The position numbers and the translations under genes were made by a program. Of a stretch of 38,538 bases of DNA, positions 7,787 to 16,254 are shown in pieces. How positions within the stretch are numbered: the first letter of the stretch is position 1; every line of letters starts with the position of its first letter. The notes under the pieces are model-generated. The model saw only the letters and a list, made by a program, of their open reading frames with translations, was not told the DNA's origin and made no database searches. The stretch comes from Alphaproteobacteria bacterium (GTDB lineage Bacteria; Pseudomonadota; Alphaproteobacteria; Micavibrionales; Micavibrionaceae). The stretch covers positions 1-38,538 of the forward strand of contig JAESRE010000022.1 of NCBI GenBank assembly GCA_016764775.1, read 5' to 3'.

Positions 7787-8920
7787 ATGGATCTAAGTTT
7801 TTTAGATAAATCGTCGAATGTAACTCCGTTGCTAGTGAAACTTTATGACTCACAGCAGCTGCATAACCTTGCATTAGATGAAAAACCGATCGCGCGTGCA
7901 GAGCTGACATCTGCGGTAAGCGAGCTTTTGGATATGGATCTTTCACCACGTGAAAGCGAACTGATCGCCGATGTATTGATTGGTATTATGCGTCAGGCAG
8001 AACTGGATTTACGCGAAGCGCTGGCTGAAAAACTCTCTCTTATGGATAGCGTACCTTTGCGCCTTGTACTTCAACTCACCAATGACGAAATCGAAGTCGC
8101 CGGCCCAATGCTGAGCCGAAGCCCTGTTTTGGGTGATCTGGACCTCATTTACACAATCAAGTCTAAAGGCCCAGCATACTGGCAGGCCGTTGCAAAGCGC
8201 GAGGCAATGAGCAATCAGGTTATCAACCTGTTGGCCGACACCCGTGATTTTGAAACTGCGATCACCTTAACAAAAAACGAAGGCATCAAGCTGACTGAGC
8301 ATGCTGTCGTTGTCCTGAGCGACATGGCACAAAAATCAGATGAACTGGCAATGCCGCTGCTTCGCCGTGACGAAGTCACCAAAGACATTGCCGAGAAGCT
8401 TTATAATTTTGTAGGTGAGCAGGTTAAATCCTTCATCACTGACAGCTATGGCGTGAAAAGCGCATCAATCGCCGACAAGGTTGACGAGGTGATTGTAGAG
8501 CTTGTTGCAGCCAATGAAGCTGTAAACGAGTTCGCGCCTACAGATGCTATGATCAGAGCCGCCGACCGTTACAAAAGCAAAGGTCTTTTGACAACAAAGC
8601 TGATGCTGGGTGCGCTACGCCGCGGCCAGATTCAGTCATTTATTGCACAGTTCGCTAAGTTTACGGGCCTTGGTCCTGAAACAACGCTGGAGATTATGTC
8701 TCAATCAAGCGGGCAAGGTCTGGCTGTTGCGTGTAAGGCTTTCGATATCGCGAAGGAAGATTTTGTTTCGATCTTCTTGCTGACAAACCGCATCCGTAAC
8801 TCCGGGCGTATGGTCGACCTGACAGATATGAGTAAGGCGATTAATTACTTTACGAAGATCAAAGGCGATGTAGCCCGCGGTATTATCGACAACTCAATCG
8901 AGAAAATCGTTTCCGAATAA
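7787..8920 (+). CDS. DUF2336 domain-containing protein
   Basis: A 377-residue, mostly helical soluble protein of the DUF2336 type, a family concentrated in Alphaproteobacteria and built from HEAT-like helical repeats. The pattern LSRSPVLGDLDLIYTIKSKG...WQAVAKREAMSNQVINLLAD (about residues 109-150, listed in part) is the repeat core typical of the family. No catalytic residues, signal peptide or membrane segment are visible. The biochemical role is unknown; some relatives sit near regulatory or motility genes, but nothing here supports that. It is alone on its strand and ends 2 bp before the convergent pgk stop. The ATG at 7787 is chosen because the conserved region begins soon after. Confidence 0.8.
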   Translation: MDLSFLDKSSNVTPLLVKLYDSQQLHNLALDEKPIARAELTSAVSELLDMDLSPRESELIADVLIGIMRQAELDLREALAEKLSLMDSVPLRLVLQLTNDEIEVAGPMLSRSPVLGDLDLIYTIKSKGPAYWQAVAKREAMSNQVINLLADTRDFETAITLTKNEGIKLTEHAVVVLSDMAQKSDELAMPLLRRDEVTKDIAEKLYNFVGEQVKSFITDSYGVKSASIADKVDEVIVELVAANEAVNEFAPTDAMIRAADRYKSKGLLTTKLMLGALRRGQIQSFIAQFAKFTGLGPETTLEIMSQSSGQGLAVACKAFDIAKEDFVSIFLLTNRIRNSGRMVDLTDMSKAINYFTKIKGDVARGIIDNSIEKIVSE

Positions 8921-8922
8921 AT

Positions 8923-10128
8923 CTAGGCAGCCTTTTTGGCGTTTTCCAGCGCGGCAACGCCGGGCAGGCTTTTTCCTTCCAGCCATTCAAGAAATGCGCC
9001 GCCGGCCGTGGAAACATAGGTGAAGTCACCGACGACACCTGCATTTTCCAGCGCGGATACCGTATCACCACCACCGGCAATACTTTTCAACTTACCTGCA
9101 TTCGTCAATGTCGCTGCGGTTTGCGCGAGCGCATTCGTGCCTGAATCAAATGGTTTAATCTCGAACACGCCCATAGGCCCGTTCCACAGCACCGTTTTGC
9201 AGTCTTCAAAGATTTTCTGATACGCCGCGATGCTTTTTGGGCCGATATCGATCGCCATGTACCCTGCGGGTATGTTGGTGGCGTCAACAATCTGGTTTTC
9301 GGCTTTCACACGCAGTTCTTGTGAAACGACACAATCAATCGGCAGGACGATCTCGCAGTTTGCTTTCTTGGCCGTCTCCATAATTTTAAGGGCTTCATCC
9401 TTCATCTCGGCTTCACACAAAGATGCGCCGACATCCGCACCTTGGGCGTAAAGGAAAGTATTGGCCATGGCCCCGCCAAGGATAAGGTAATCGGCCTTTT
9501 CAACGATGTTGTTGAGTACGTTCAGCTTGGTGGAGATTTTAGAACCGCCGACAATCGCGGCAACGGGCTGCTCGGGGTTTTCCAGTGCAGCATCTAGTGC
9601 GTTTAGCTCCTGTGTCATCAATAACCCTGCCGCGGCGGGCAAGTGGTGGGCCAGTCCTTCGGTACTGGCGTGTGCGCGGTGCGCGGCGGAAAATGCATCA
9701 TTCACATAGATATCGCCGAGTTTGGCTAATTGCGAAACGAAGTCGGGGTCGTTGGCTTTTTCACCTTTGTGAAAACGTACATTCTCAAGCAATGTCACGT
9801 CTCCGGATTTCATCCCGTCGACGACTTTCTGTGCTTTTTCTCCGATACAATCCTGCGCAAAGCTGATGTCACAGCCCCAGCATTCCTCGAGAGTAGGGAT
9901 CAGAAACGCCAGTGACATTTCGGGATTCTGTTCGCCTTCGGGGCGGCCAAAATGGGAAAGGATCAGAATTTTCGCACCCGCTTCGCGCAAATAATCAATG
10001 CTGGGTTTCAAACGGTCGATGCGGGTTGTGTCCATGACTTTACCGCGGCGGGCAGGGACGTTCAGGTCGGCACGTATCAATACCCGTTTACCCGAAACAT
10101 CGATATTCTTTATAGACTGAAAATTCAT
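8923..10128 (-). CDS. pgk: Phosphoglycerate kinase
   Basis: Transfers phosphate between 1,3-bisphosphoglycerate and ADP in glycolysis and gluconeogenesis. At 401 residues it has normal length. The N-domain shows RADLNVPARRGK, a substrate-binding segment with DTTRI and HFGRPEG, and NDAFSAAHRAHAS. The C-domain shows GGSKISTK, GGAMANTF, WNGPMGVFE and the nucleotide loop GGGDTVSAL. The start lies 10 bp after the pip stop, so pip-pgk probably share a transcript; this pairing is unusual, since pgk more often follows gap. Confidence 0.97.
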   Translation of the reverse strand: MNFQSIKNIDVSGKRVLIRADLNVPARRGKVMDTTRIDRLKPSIDYLREAGAKILILSHFGRPEGEQNPEMSLAFLIPTLEECWGCDISFAQDCIGEKAQKVVDGMKSGDVTLLENVRFHKGEKANDPDFVSQLAKLGDIYVNDAFSAAHRAHASTEGLAHHLPAAAGLLMTQELNALDAALENPEQPVAAIVGGSKISTKLNVLNNIVEKADYLILGGAMANTFLYAQGADVGASLCEAEMKDEALKIMETAKKANCEIVLPIDCVVSQELRVKAENQIVDATNIPAGYMAIDIGPKSIAAYQKIFEDCKTVLWNGPMGVFEIKPFDSGTNALAQTAATLTNAGKLKSIAGGGDTVSALENAGVVGDFTYVSTAGGAFLEWLEGKSLPGVAALENAKKAA

Positions 10129-10138
10129 GGTTTACTCT

Positions 10139-11140
10139 TTATGGTCTTATAGTTTTTGCGTGTTCGGTCGCTTCCATAAGGCGTGACCGTAACGAGGGGT
10201 CGAGTGCGGAATGCCCCGCATCCGGTACAACGATGTAATCTGCTTCAGGCCATGCCTGATGTAATGTATGCGCCGTTGCGATCGGGCAAATCACATCATA
10301 ACGACCTTGAATAATGGTTGTCGGTATTTTGCGGAACGTATCGACGTGGTTCAGCAGGCTGCTCTCTTTCGGAATGACCTCGTTCTTGAAATAATGCGCT
10401 TCGATACGCGCAAGGGCGATGGCCTGATTTTTCTGCTCTTGCGTCGTGATTGTTTCGTAGTTGGGCAGGAGCAGGGAACACGCACCTTCATACAGGCTCC
10501 AGCCAATAGCAGCCTGTATCTGACGCTTCTGGTCCGTGCCTGTCAGGGCGTCGTAATATTCATCCAGCAGGTTGTCTTGCTTGTCTTCATCAACGAAGCT
10601 TGCAAATTGTTCCCACGCTTCGGGGAAGATCGTCCGCATACCGTTGAGGAACCAATCGACTTCTTCCTGCTCACACAGGAAAATACCGCGCATGATCATG
10701 CTGATACAGTGTTGCGGATATCTGGCTGCATAGCTCATAGCGAGCGTACTGCCCCATGAACCGCCGAAAAGATGCCAGCGCTCAATCTGCAAATGCTTAC
10801 GCAAAGTCTCTATATCCTGTACCAGAAATTCGCGGGTATTGTTCTCCAGTGAACCGGTCGGGGTAGAGCGTCCCGATCCGCGTTGGTCGAAAATTACGAT
10901 GCGGTAATGGTCAGGATCAAAAAAGCGGCGGTGAGTCGGTGAAGCCCCTGCACCCGGGCCGCCATGCAAAAGAAGAATGGGCACGCCGTCGGGGTTTCCG
11001 CTTTGCTCCCAATACAGGTTATGGATGTCGTCAACGGCTAGGAAGCCGCTGGAATAGGGGGTCGTAGGCGGAAAAAGATCGAGCAAAGTTTTCGCTGTGT
11101 TCTTTGCGGTTGCCCGGTCTGAATCATGCTGTCTGTACAT
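10139..11140 (-). CDS. pip: Proline iminopeptidase
   Basis: Alpha/beta-hydrolase (peptidase family S33) that removes N-terminal proline from peptides in the cytoplasm. Its 333 residues are typical. HGGPGAGASPTHRRFFDP forms the oxyanion region, DQRGSGRSTP follows, and the nucleophile is Ser128 in FGGSWGST. The late Asp lies in GRYDVICP and the His in DAGHSALD. The first 20 residues are an extension before the usual LFPP..PYSSGFL opening. The ATG is supported by AGGA 8 nt upstream. It is the first gene of a pip-pgk pair. Confidence 0.92.
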   Translation of the reverse strand: MYRQHDSDRATAKNTAKTLLDLFPPTTPYSSGFLAVDDIHNLYWEQSGNPDGVPILLLHGGPGAGASPTHRRFFDPDHYRIVIFDQRGSGRSTPTGSLENNTREFLVQDIETLRKHLQIERWHLFGGSWGSTLAMSYAARYPQHCISMIMRGIFLCEQEEVDWFLNGMRTIFPEAWEQFASFVDEDKQDNLLDEYYDALTGTDQKRQIQAAIGWSLYEGACSLLLPNYETITTQEQKNQAIALARIEAHYFKNEVIPKESSLLNHVDTFRKIPTTIIQGRYDVICPIATAHTLHQAWPEADYIVVPDAGHSALDPSLRSRLMEATEHAKTIRP

Positions 11141-11233
11141 GAGAGATGTCCTATAAAGACGCGTTAAATCTTAAAATCTTTACAATTGCTGGTCAGACTA
11201 GGACGTTTTCCACTCCCTTGCAACGCTTTGCGT

Positions 11234-12106
11234 CTAATTTTCATCAGGGTTTTCCGCGGGCTGTTCTAAAGGCAGTATTTCTATCGCGCTGGGGTGATTT
11301 ATTTCAATCAGAGCACCATTATAGGACTCGACCCAACCACGTACGCGTACAACGCGTCCGTTCCACTCGAGCGGGTTAAGCCGCGCTTTTGAGAAATGCC
11401 GTCTATTCTCCGGCGCAATCGATACGGTAAAATCCGTGCGCCAGTTCTTGCCGAAATTGAGGTAGATGCGGTTTTGCTTGATTGCAGCACTGCGTACGCG
11501 GCCTTCGACAATTTGAAAGCTGTTCATCAGGTTTTCGGCCTCCGCCGGTGTGATGACGGCACCGCCTTCTGCCCATATGCCGAGCTTGTCTTCACGGGCG
11601 GCTTGCTCAAGGGCATAAAGCTGGTCGGCCATTTCCGGATTTTCCTGCATAGGGCGGGCTTGTACGAGACCGAGGCGCACAAGCGTGCCCTGAACCCATG
11701 TCTTGTCGCTCTGCCGTTCCAGATGGGCAAGGGTGTGGCCCAGCCTGTTCGTGCGGCCTACATCCTTGTTCTTGGTTCTGTATAGATTGACTTCTTTGCC
11801 TTCCAGCATGTCTTTGAGGATTTTAAACGTTGTCTGCGCGAAGGGCCCCGCACGCTCCACCGTATAATCAGGCAGACGGACGCCGACGAGGTTCACAATT
11901 TCACCGTTCGACAGCTTGATGGTCTGCGGGGTAACGACCTCGACAACCCGCGTCAGACCGTAATTGCGAAGTGCGCTGAAATCACCTTCGGGAAACCTCT
12001 CTTCGTCTTGCGCGTAGGAAGGCGCAATAACAAAGGGGGCCGACAAAATACTGGCCAGCACAATCAAAAACGGTAATATGTGGGGCAGCCGAAATTGAAT
12101 AATCAT
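11234..12106 (-). CDS. Exported SNase-like (thermonuclease-fold) protein, active site altered
   Basis: A signal peptide (hydrophobic residues about 7-30, cleavage near SYAQD) is followed by a staphylococcal-nuclease-like OB-fold domain (about residues 50-160) and a C-terminal beta-rich part (about 190-275). Compared with the family pattern RLxGIDAPE...DRYGRxLA, this protein reads NLVGVRLPD and NRLGHTLA. The positions equivalent to SNase Arg35, Glu43 and Arg87 appear as Asn, Asp and His. It may therefore bind nucleic acid, sugar or protein rather than cleave DNA. The start is set at the ATG at 12104-12106, 5 nt after a GAG. A GTG two codons upstream is possible. It is divergent from the M48 protease gene with 24 bp between starts. 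Confidence 0.8.
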   Translation of the reverse strand: MIIQFRLPHILPFLIVLASILSAPFVIAPSYAQDEERFPEGDFSALRNYGLTRVVEVVTPQTIKLSNGEIVNLVGVRLPDYTVERAGPFAQTTFKILKDMLEGKEVNLYRTKNKDVGRTNRLGHTLAHLERQSDKTWVQGTLVRLGLVQARPMQENPEMADQLYALEQAAREDKLGIWAEGGAVITPAEAENLMNSFQIVEGRVRSAAIKQNRIYLNFGKNWRTDFTVSIAPENRRHFSKARLNPLEWNGRVVRVRGWVESYNGALIEINHPSAIEILPLEQPAENPDEN

Positions 12107-12130
12107 GATCACTCAATGTGGATGGAGACT

Positions 12131-13588
12131 ATGGCCAATATCAAGAGTTTGTTTTTGAAACACGGAATTTTTCTGAGCATTTTACCACTTCTTTTACTGG
12201 GCGCATGCTCAACAAACCCCGCCACAGGCGAAAAGCAATTCACCGCATTGATGTCCCCGCAGCAGGAAGTGCAGGTTGGTGCATCCGAACACGAAAAAAT
12301 TGTACAGCAATTCGGTCTGGAGAAAGATCCGCAAATCAATTCATACGTGTCTGAAATCGGAAAGCGTGTTTCTGCGGAAACCGAGCGCCCCGACGTTCAA
12401 TACAAATTCTTCGTCCTTGATAGCCCGATCGTAAACGCCTTCGCTTTACCGGGCGGCTATATCTATATCTCCCGTGGCTTGTTGGCGCTGGCCAATAACG
12501 AAGCGGAAGTTGCCGCCGTCCTCGCGCATGAAACGGGCCATATCACTGGCCGCCATTCTGCAGAAAGATATTCACGCGGTGTTGTGACAACACTGGGTGC
12601 GGGGCTTTTAGGCGCAGTTCTGGAATCCGATGGCGCGGCGCAAGCGCTGGGTACGGGGGCGAACCTGTATTTAAGCTCCTATTCTCGCGGGCAGGAAAAC
12701 GAAGCGGATACGCTCGGCCTGCGTTACATGACACGCGGACAGTACAATCCGAATGCGATGTCGTCGTTTCTGTATTCTCTGCAGCGCCAGTCCGATCTGG
12801 ATGCGAAGGTGGCAGGACGCAGCAGTACATCCGCTTTCAGCTATTTCTCGACACACCCTGCGACAGGGGAGCGTGTATCCAAAACGCGTGCCGAAGCACA
12901 AGCCTACGCGCAGACCGGAGAAGTCGGTCGTGATGATCATTTGAATACCATCGCGGGCATGACTTATGGCGACAGCGCTGAGCAGGGCTTTGCAAGGGGT
13001 AACCGCTTCTATCATCCTGCCTTGGGCTTTACGTTTGAAGTCCCCGAAGGCTTTGCCATTACAAATCAGCCGTCACAGGTTGTAGCAACATCTGCGCAGA
13101 CAGGCTCGGCCATCATCTTCGATATGGCCGCAAGTCAGGGCATGGCACCCGCAAACTACGTCCAGAACTGGGTAAAGGACAGAAACCTTCAGGACATTGA
13201 AAGCATCACCGTTAACGGCATGCCTGCTGCGACGGGAAGCTTCTCAGGTATCGTACAGGGCCGTGCAACGACAATACGTCTTGTCGCGATCCGTTACGGC
13301 GATAAGTTCGTGCGTTTCCAGATCGCGATACCGCAAAATGCGCCTGCAAGCCTCGTCACGGCTTTGAAGCAAACGACATATAGCTTCCGTTCCTTATCTC
13401 AATCCGAGCGAGGCTCCGTCCGCCCATTGTCCATCAAGCTGTTTACGGCACGTGGCGGCGACACTGTTGTGTCCCGTGCACAACAATCCGGCTTTGATGA
13501 TTACAAGGCCGAGCGTTTCCGCGTGCTGAACGGACTTGCACCGAACGAAGAGCTTCAAAGCGGCGTCCTTTACAAGACGGTTCAGTAA
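12131..13588 (+). CDS. M48 family metalloprotease, lipoprotein
   Basis: Zinc protease of the BepA/YfgC-like M48 type, probably lipid-anchored in the envelope and involved in outer-membrane protein quality control. Numbering from the ATG at 12131 gives 485 residues. A lipobox LLGAC places the lipidated Cys at 26, followed by STNPATGEKQF. HETGH at 133-137 supplies two zinc ligands and the catalytic Glu, and the third ligand is Glu191 in ENEAD. The C-terminal third (after about 290) is a separate module ending in a LysM-like GGDTVVSRAQ...LNGL segment. In-frame ATGs exist at 12080, 12116 and 12122; 12131 follows GGAG at 3 nt and gives the most compact signal peptide. The family is secure; the exact start is not. 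Confidence 0.92.
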   Translation: MANIKSLFLKHGIFLSILPLLLLGACSTNPATGEKQFTALMSPQQEVQVGASEHEKIVQQFGLEKDPQINSYVSEIGKRVSAETERPDVQYKFFVLDSPIVNAFALPGGYIYISRGLLALANNEAEVAAVLAHETGHITGRHSAERYSRGVVTTLGAGLLGAVLESDGAAQALGTGANLYLSSYSRGQENEADTLGLRYMTRGQYNPNAMSSFLYSLQRQSDLDAKVAGRSSTSAFSYFSTHPATGERVSKTRAEAQAYAQTGEVGRDDHLNTIAGMTYGDSAEQGFARGNRFYHPALGFTFEVPEGFAITNQPSQVVATSAQTGSAIIFDMAASQGMAPANYVQNWVKDRNLQDIESITVNGMPAATGSFSGIVQGRATTIRLVAIRYGDKFVRFQIAIPQNAPASLVTALKQTTYSFRSLSQSERGSVRPLSIKLFTARGGDTVVSRAQQSGFDDYKAERFRVLNGLAPNEELQSGVLYKTVQ

Positions 13589-13617
13589 TTCATCATTCCA
13601 AAATTCAGGCAATAAAA

Positions 13618-13656
13618 AGCCGGACAACCGTGGTGGGGGAGAGGGGTTGTCCGGCT
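13618..13656 (-). terminator. Terminator between M48 gene and rpoH
   Basis: Perfect 12-bp stem AGCCGGACAACC/GGTTGTCCGGCT around a 15-nt loop. Reading the minus strand, the stem runs into TTTTTATT, a good intrinsic terminator for rpoH. On the plus strand it lies 30 bp after the M48 stop but lacks a T-run, so it would act less well there. Confidence 0.85.
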
Positions 13657-13709
13657 GCATAAAACATTGGTCATTTTAAGGTTGGATAACCAATATTTTA
13701 AAAGAGTAT

Positions 13710-14597
13710 TTACTCTTCAATGAATAAATTGTTCTGATCATCGACAAAGTCAACGATTGAAGTCTTTAATTTTTCCATTGCGCGCTGTTCAAGCTGACGC
13801 ACACGTTCTTTACTGACGCCCAGCTCGTTTCCGAGCGCTTCCAGAGTAACAACGTCATGGCCCAGATGGCGGTCGCGAATGATTTTCTGTTCGCGGTCGC
13901 TAAGCTCGCTCAAGGCTTTGTTCAGCCATTTTGAACGGGTTTCTGAATCGACAACGTTCAATGTAACTTCTTCCGGTGTCGGACCTTCGTCGCTCAGCAT
14001 TGTCTGCCATTCGTCTTCACCGTCTTCGCCGATACGGGCGTTCAGGGAGTGGTCGTTTCCGGAAAGGCGGCCTTCCATCGTTTCAACGTCTTTAACTTTA
14101 ACGTTCAACTCGTCAGCAATTTCTTTACGGCTGTCATCCGTTAAACCTTCTGCTTCTTCGCGGCTCTCGATTTTTGAGCGCAAACGACGCAGGTTAAAGA
14201 ACAATGATTTCTGCGCGGCGGTTGTACCTGTACGGACAATCGACCAGTTACGCAGGATGTAATCCTGAATGCAGGAACGGATCCACCATGTCGCGTAAGT
14301 GGAAAAGCGCACATCACGTTCGGGGTCGAAGCGGCTCGCGGCCTGCATCAAACCGATGTTCCCTTCCTGAATAAGGTCGCCCATAGGCAGACCGTAATTA
14401 CGGAAGCGGGAGGCCACAGAGATCACCAGACGCGTGTAGGACTTCACAAGCTCATGCAGAGCCTTCTCATCCTCATGGTCGCGCCAACGGCGAGCCAAAT
14501 TCAGCTCATGCTCTTTTTCGAGCAGCGGCTCGTTCATCGAGTTTCTGATGTACTCTAGATTGGCTTTTTGTGTTTGTGGGTCGTCAATATGTGCCAC
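13710..14597 (-). CDS. rpoH: Heat-shock sigma factor RpoH (sigma32)
   Basis: Alternative sigma factor for heat-shock and related stress genes. Region 2 is clear (DLIQEGNIGLMQAASRFDPERDVRFSTYATWW, listed in part), the RpoH box reads QKSLFFNLRRL, and region 4.2 ends LGVSKERVRQLEQRAMEKL. The start is assigned to GTG at 14595-14597 because AAGGAGG (14603-14609) lies 5 nt upstream. An upstream in-frame ATG (14621) would place that strong Shine-Dalgarno sequence inside the gene. The product is then 295 residues, normal for RpoH. An ECF-type promoter motif lies about 50 bp upstream. Confidence 0.95.
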   Translation of the reverse strand: MAHIDDPQTQKANLEYIRNSMNEPLLEKEHELNLARRWRDHEDEKALHELVKSYTRLVISVASRFRNYGLPMGDLIQEGNIGLMQAASRFDPERDVRFSTYATWWIRSCIQDYILRNWSIVRTGTTAAQKSLFFNLRRLRSKIESREEAEGLTDDSRKEIADELNVKVKDVETMEGRLSGNDHSLNARIGEDGEDEWQTMLSDEGPTPEEVTLNVVDSETRSKWLNKALSELSDREQKIIRDRHLGHDVVTLEALGNELGVSKERVRQLEQRAMEKLKTSIVDFVDDQNNLFIEE

Positions 14598-14647
14598 GAA
14601 CGCCTCCTTCTGGTATATCACTACCTACATTTTTGCGTTGCAATAGT

Positions 14648-14676
14648 TCCTACGTATGAAACATTCGCACGGATCA
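14648..14676 (-). promoter_or_regulatory. Candidate ECF sigma (RpoE/ChrR-type) promoter of rpoH
   Basis: Minus-strand TGATCC (14671-14676), 18 bp, then TAGGA (14648-14652). From memory, the RpoE consensus of Rhodobacter is TGATCC with a TAAGA -10, so this matches all six and four of five positions. Transcription would start about 45 bp before the GTG. Two imperfect direct repeats (CACTAAAATTTTTA and CACTAACTTTTTA) lie just upstream. A weaker alternative is a GGAAC-based general-stress (EcfG) match at the same spot. Confidence 0.4.
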
Positions 14677-14719
14677 GTAAAAAGTTAGTGAAAAAATAAA
14701 AATTTTAGTGATATTTTTT

Positions 14720-15502
14720 TTAGGCTTCCAGAATCTGAGTGATTCCGCCGCTTTCGTCGAAACCAACGCTAATCAGATTGCCGCCAAAACCGCACGCATC
14801 GTCGACTGTAGCCGTGATGCAGTTAAGATGTGAGCCTCTGTGTTCGGGGTCATATCCACGTATGACTTTCTCGAACGGTTTGTATGCGGTTTGCATGTTT
14901 TTGAATTCGTCACACGCCCACCAGAAATGATCGCCTTGTTCATATAAATTTTCTGACGGTTTCAGTCCCGCATGCACAAACAGCATCGGCGCTTCATTGT
15001 TCAGGTCGGTAAACGCTGCGCGCTTCAGTTGGCGCATAAAAACATCATGCCCCGGATGTGCGCGTACGGCCTTACGGATCAGGCTTATCCATTTGGTAAT
15101 GCCCATCGTACCGGCTTTGCAGGATTCCACACCATCGTGAGGGGATAGCCCATAGCTATACAGCGTTTCGGATAGTCCGTTACCCAGCATCCATAGCAGT
15201 ACGTCTGTCGGGTTAGGGGCGTAATGAAGTTGATACAGCTTTTCCCAAATCAGTTCCTGACGACCACGAAGATATTGTATATCCGAAGGCATCATGCCCT
15301 GTATGGCCAAAACCATACGGCGGAATGTCAGGATTTCCGAGATGCATGCGGCTGAATCTGCGCTAAACCCCGTGTAGTTACCATGGTAAACAATGCGGTC
15401 ACCAGGCTGTATGTGTGCAAGGATATGGTCATGAAGCCTGTGTAATGCATCGATCTGGCCGTGAATGGCAGGAACGGTCCAGACGGTAACGGGACGACCC
15501 AT
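14720..15502 (-). CDS. Degenerate metallophosphatase-like protein
   Basis: The layout is that of a calcineurin-like (PPP-type) phosphoesterase, but the metal ligands are largely replaced. The usual GDIHG reads PAIHG (Ala12), the GDYVDRG region reads HGNYTGFSADS (about 40-50), and the LRGNHE motif reads LRGRQE (78-83). FVHAGLKP, a late motif, is kept. Length is 260 residues from ATG 15500-15502, which puts the first motif at residue 12 as in active relatives. A TTG at 15628 would add 42 unmatched residues. Neither start has a good ribosome binding site. It lies between a carD terminator and rpoH on the same strand. It is probably a pseudoenzyme or binding protein; the alignment was made by eye. 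Confidence 0.65.
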   Translation of the reverse strand: MGRPVTVWTVPAIHGQIDALHRLHDHILAHIQPGDRIVYHGNYTGFSADSAACISEILTFRRMVLAIQGMMPSDIQYLRGRQELIWEKLYQLHYAPNPTDVLLWMLGNGLSETLYSYGLSPHDGVESCKAGTMGITKWISLIRKAVRAHPGHDVFMRQLKRAAFTDLNNEAPMLFVHAGLKPSENLYEQGDHFWWACDEFKNMQTAYKPFEKVIRGYDPEHRGSHLNCITATVDDACGFGGNLISVGFDESGGITQILEA

Positions 15503-15634
15503 ATTGCTGATGGAATCGGAGTTATGCGGACAAATACAATGTTTTATTGTGCTCGCGGGCAAATCAGTCTCGACGTGGTTAAGAATTCGATTCAGATATG
15601 ATAGAGCGGGAGGGGTTCCCAGAATCAAGACAAG

Positions 15635-15687
15635 TATATAATAAAATCAGGCGCATAGGAAGTGGAAAACTCCCGTATGCGCCTGAT
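15635..15687 (-). terminator. Terminator of carD
   Basis: Perfect 12-bp stem ATCAGGCGCATA/TATGCGCCTGAT (15676-15687 and 15646-15657) with an 18-nt loop, followed on the minus strand by TTTTATTATATA. It lies 27 bp after the carD stop and is a convincing intrinsic terminator. Confidence 0.88.
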
Positions 15688-15714
15688 ATTTAATTTTGCT
15701 TATATATGAGTCGC

Positions 15715-16254
15715 TTAAGCGGCTTTCTTTTCGCCTGTTTTCTTAGGGGCGGCAGTCAGGCCCAGAATATCTTCAAGCTGCTCAGTCGCTTTGACTTCTG
15801 TGATTTTCTCAACAGCGGCTACTTCACGTGCGAGACGCTCGAGCGCTGATTGGTAAATCTGGCGTTCGCTGTATGACTGCTCTGTGTCATCGTTGCTGCG
15901 CTTAAGATCGCGCAGAACTTCTGCGATTGCTACCGGGTCGCCGGAATTGATTTTTGTTTCATATTCCTGTGCGCGGCGGCTCCACATTGTGCGGCGTACG
16001 CGTGATTTGCCTTTAAGTGTCTTGATTGCGTCATCCATGCGGTCGGATGAGCTGAGTTTACGCAAACCCGCATCTTGAGCTTTCATCACAGGGATTTTTA
16101 AACGCATACGGTCTTTTTCGAAAGAGATGGCATACAGGCTGACATCCATGCCGCCAATTGTATGTGTCTCTACGCCTTCGATTTGTCCAACGCCGTGCGC
16201 CGGATAAACAACGTAATCGCCTTGTGAGAAGTCAAAATTGTCATTATCTGCCAT
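15715..16254 (-). CDS. carD: CarD/CdnL-type transcriptional regulator
   Basis: RNA-polymerase-binding protein that stabilises open complexes at many promoters, including rRNA promoters in related bacteria. Its 179 residues are typical for alphaproteobacteria. The N-terminal RNAP-interaction domain opens with FSQGDYVVYPAHGVGQI, followed by DVSLYAISFEKDRMRLKIPV. The helical DNA-binding domain (about residues 75-165) has RRTMWSRRAQEYETKI. The C-terminus is a Lys-rich tail (APKKTGEKKAA). AAGGTG lies 9 nt before the ATG. It has its own promoter about 135 bp upstream and a terminator directly after, so it is a single-gene unit. Confidence 0.95.
   Translation of the reverse strand: MADNDNFDFSQGDYVVYPAHGVGQIEGVETHTIGGMDVSLYAISFEKDRMRLKIPVMKAQDAGLRKLSSSDRMDDAIKTLKGKSRVRRTMWSRRAQEYETKINSGDPVAIAEVLRDLKRSNDDTEQSYSERQIYQSALERLAREVAAVEKITEVKATEQLEDILGLTAAPKKTGEKKAA

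Noticed and set aside
10268-10759. Plus-strand frame of 163 codons
   Set aside because: Antisense to pip, which has an intact catalytic triad.
14641-14665. General-stress EcfG promoter (GGAAC) upstream of rpoH
   Set aside because: GGAAC is present, but the expected GTT-type -10 is not at the right spacing; the TGATCC-based motif fits better.
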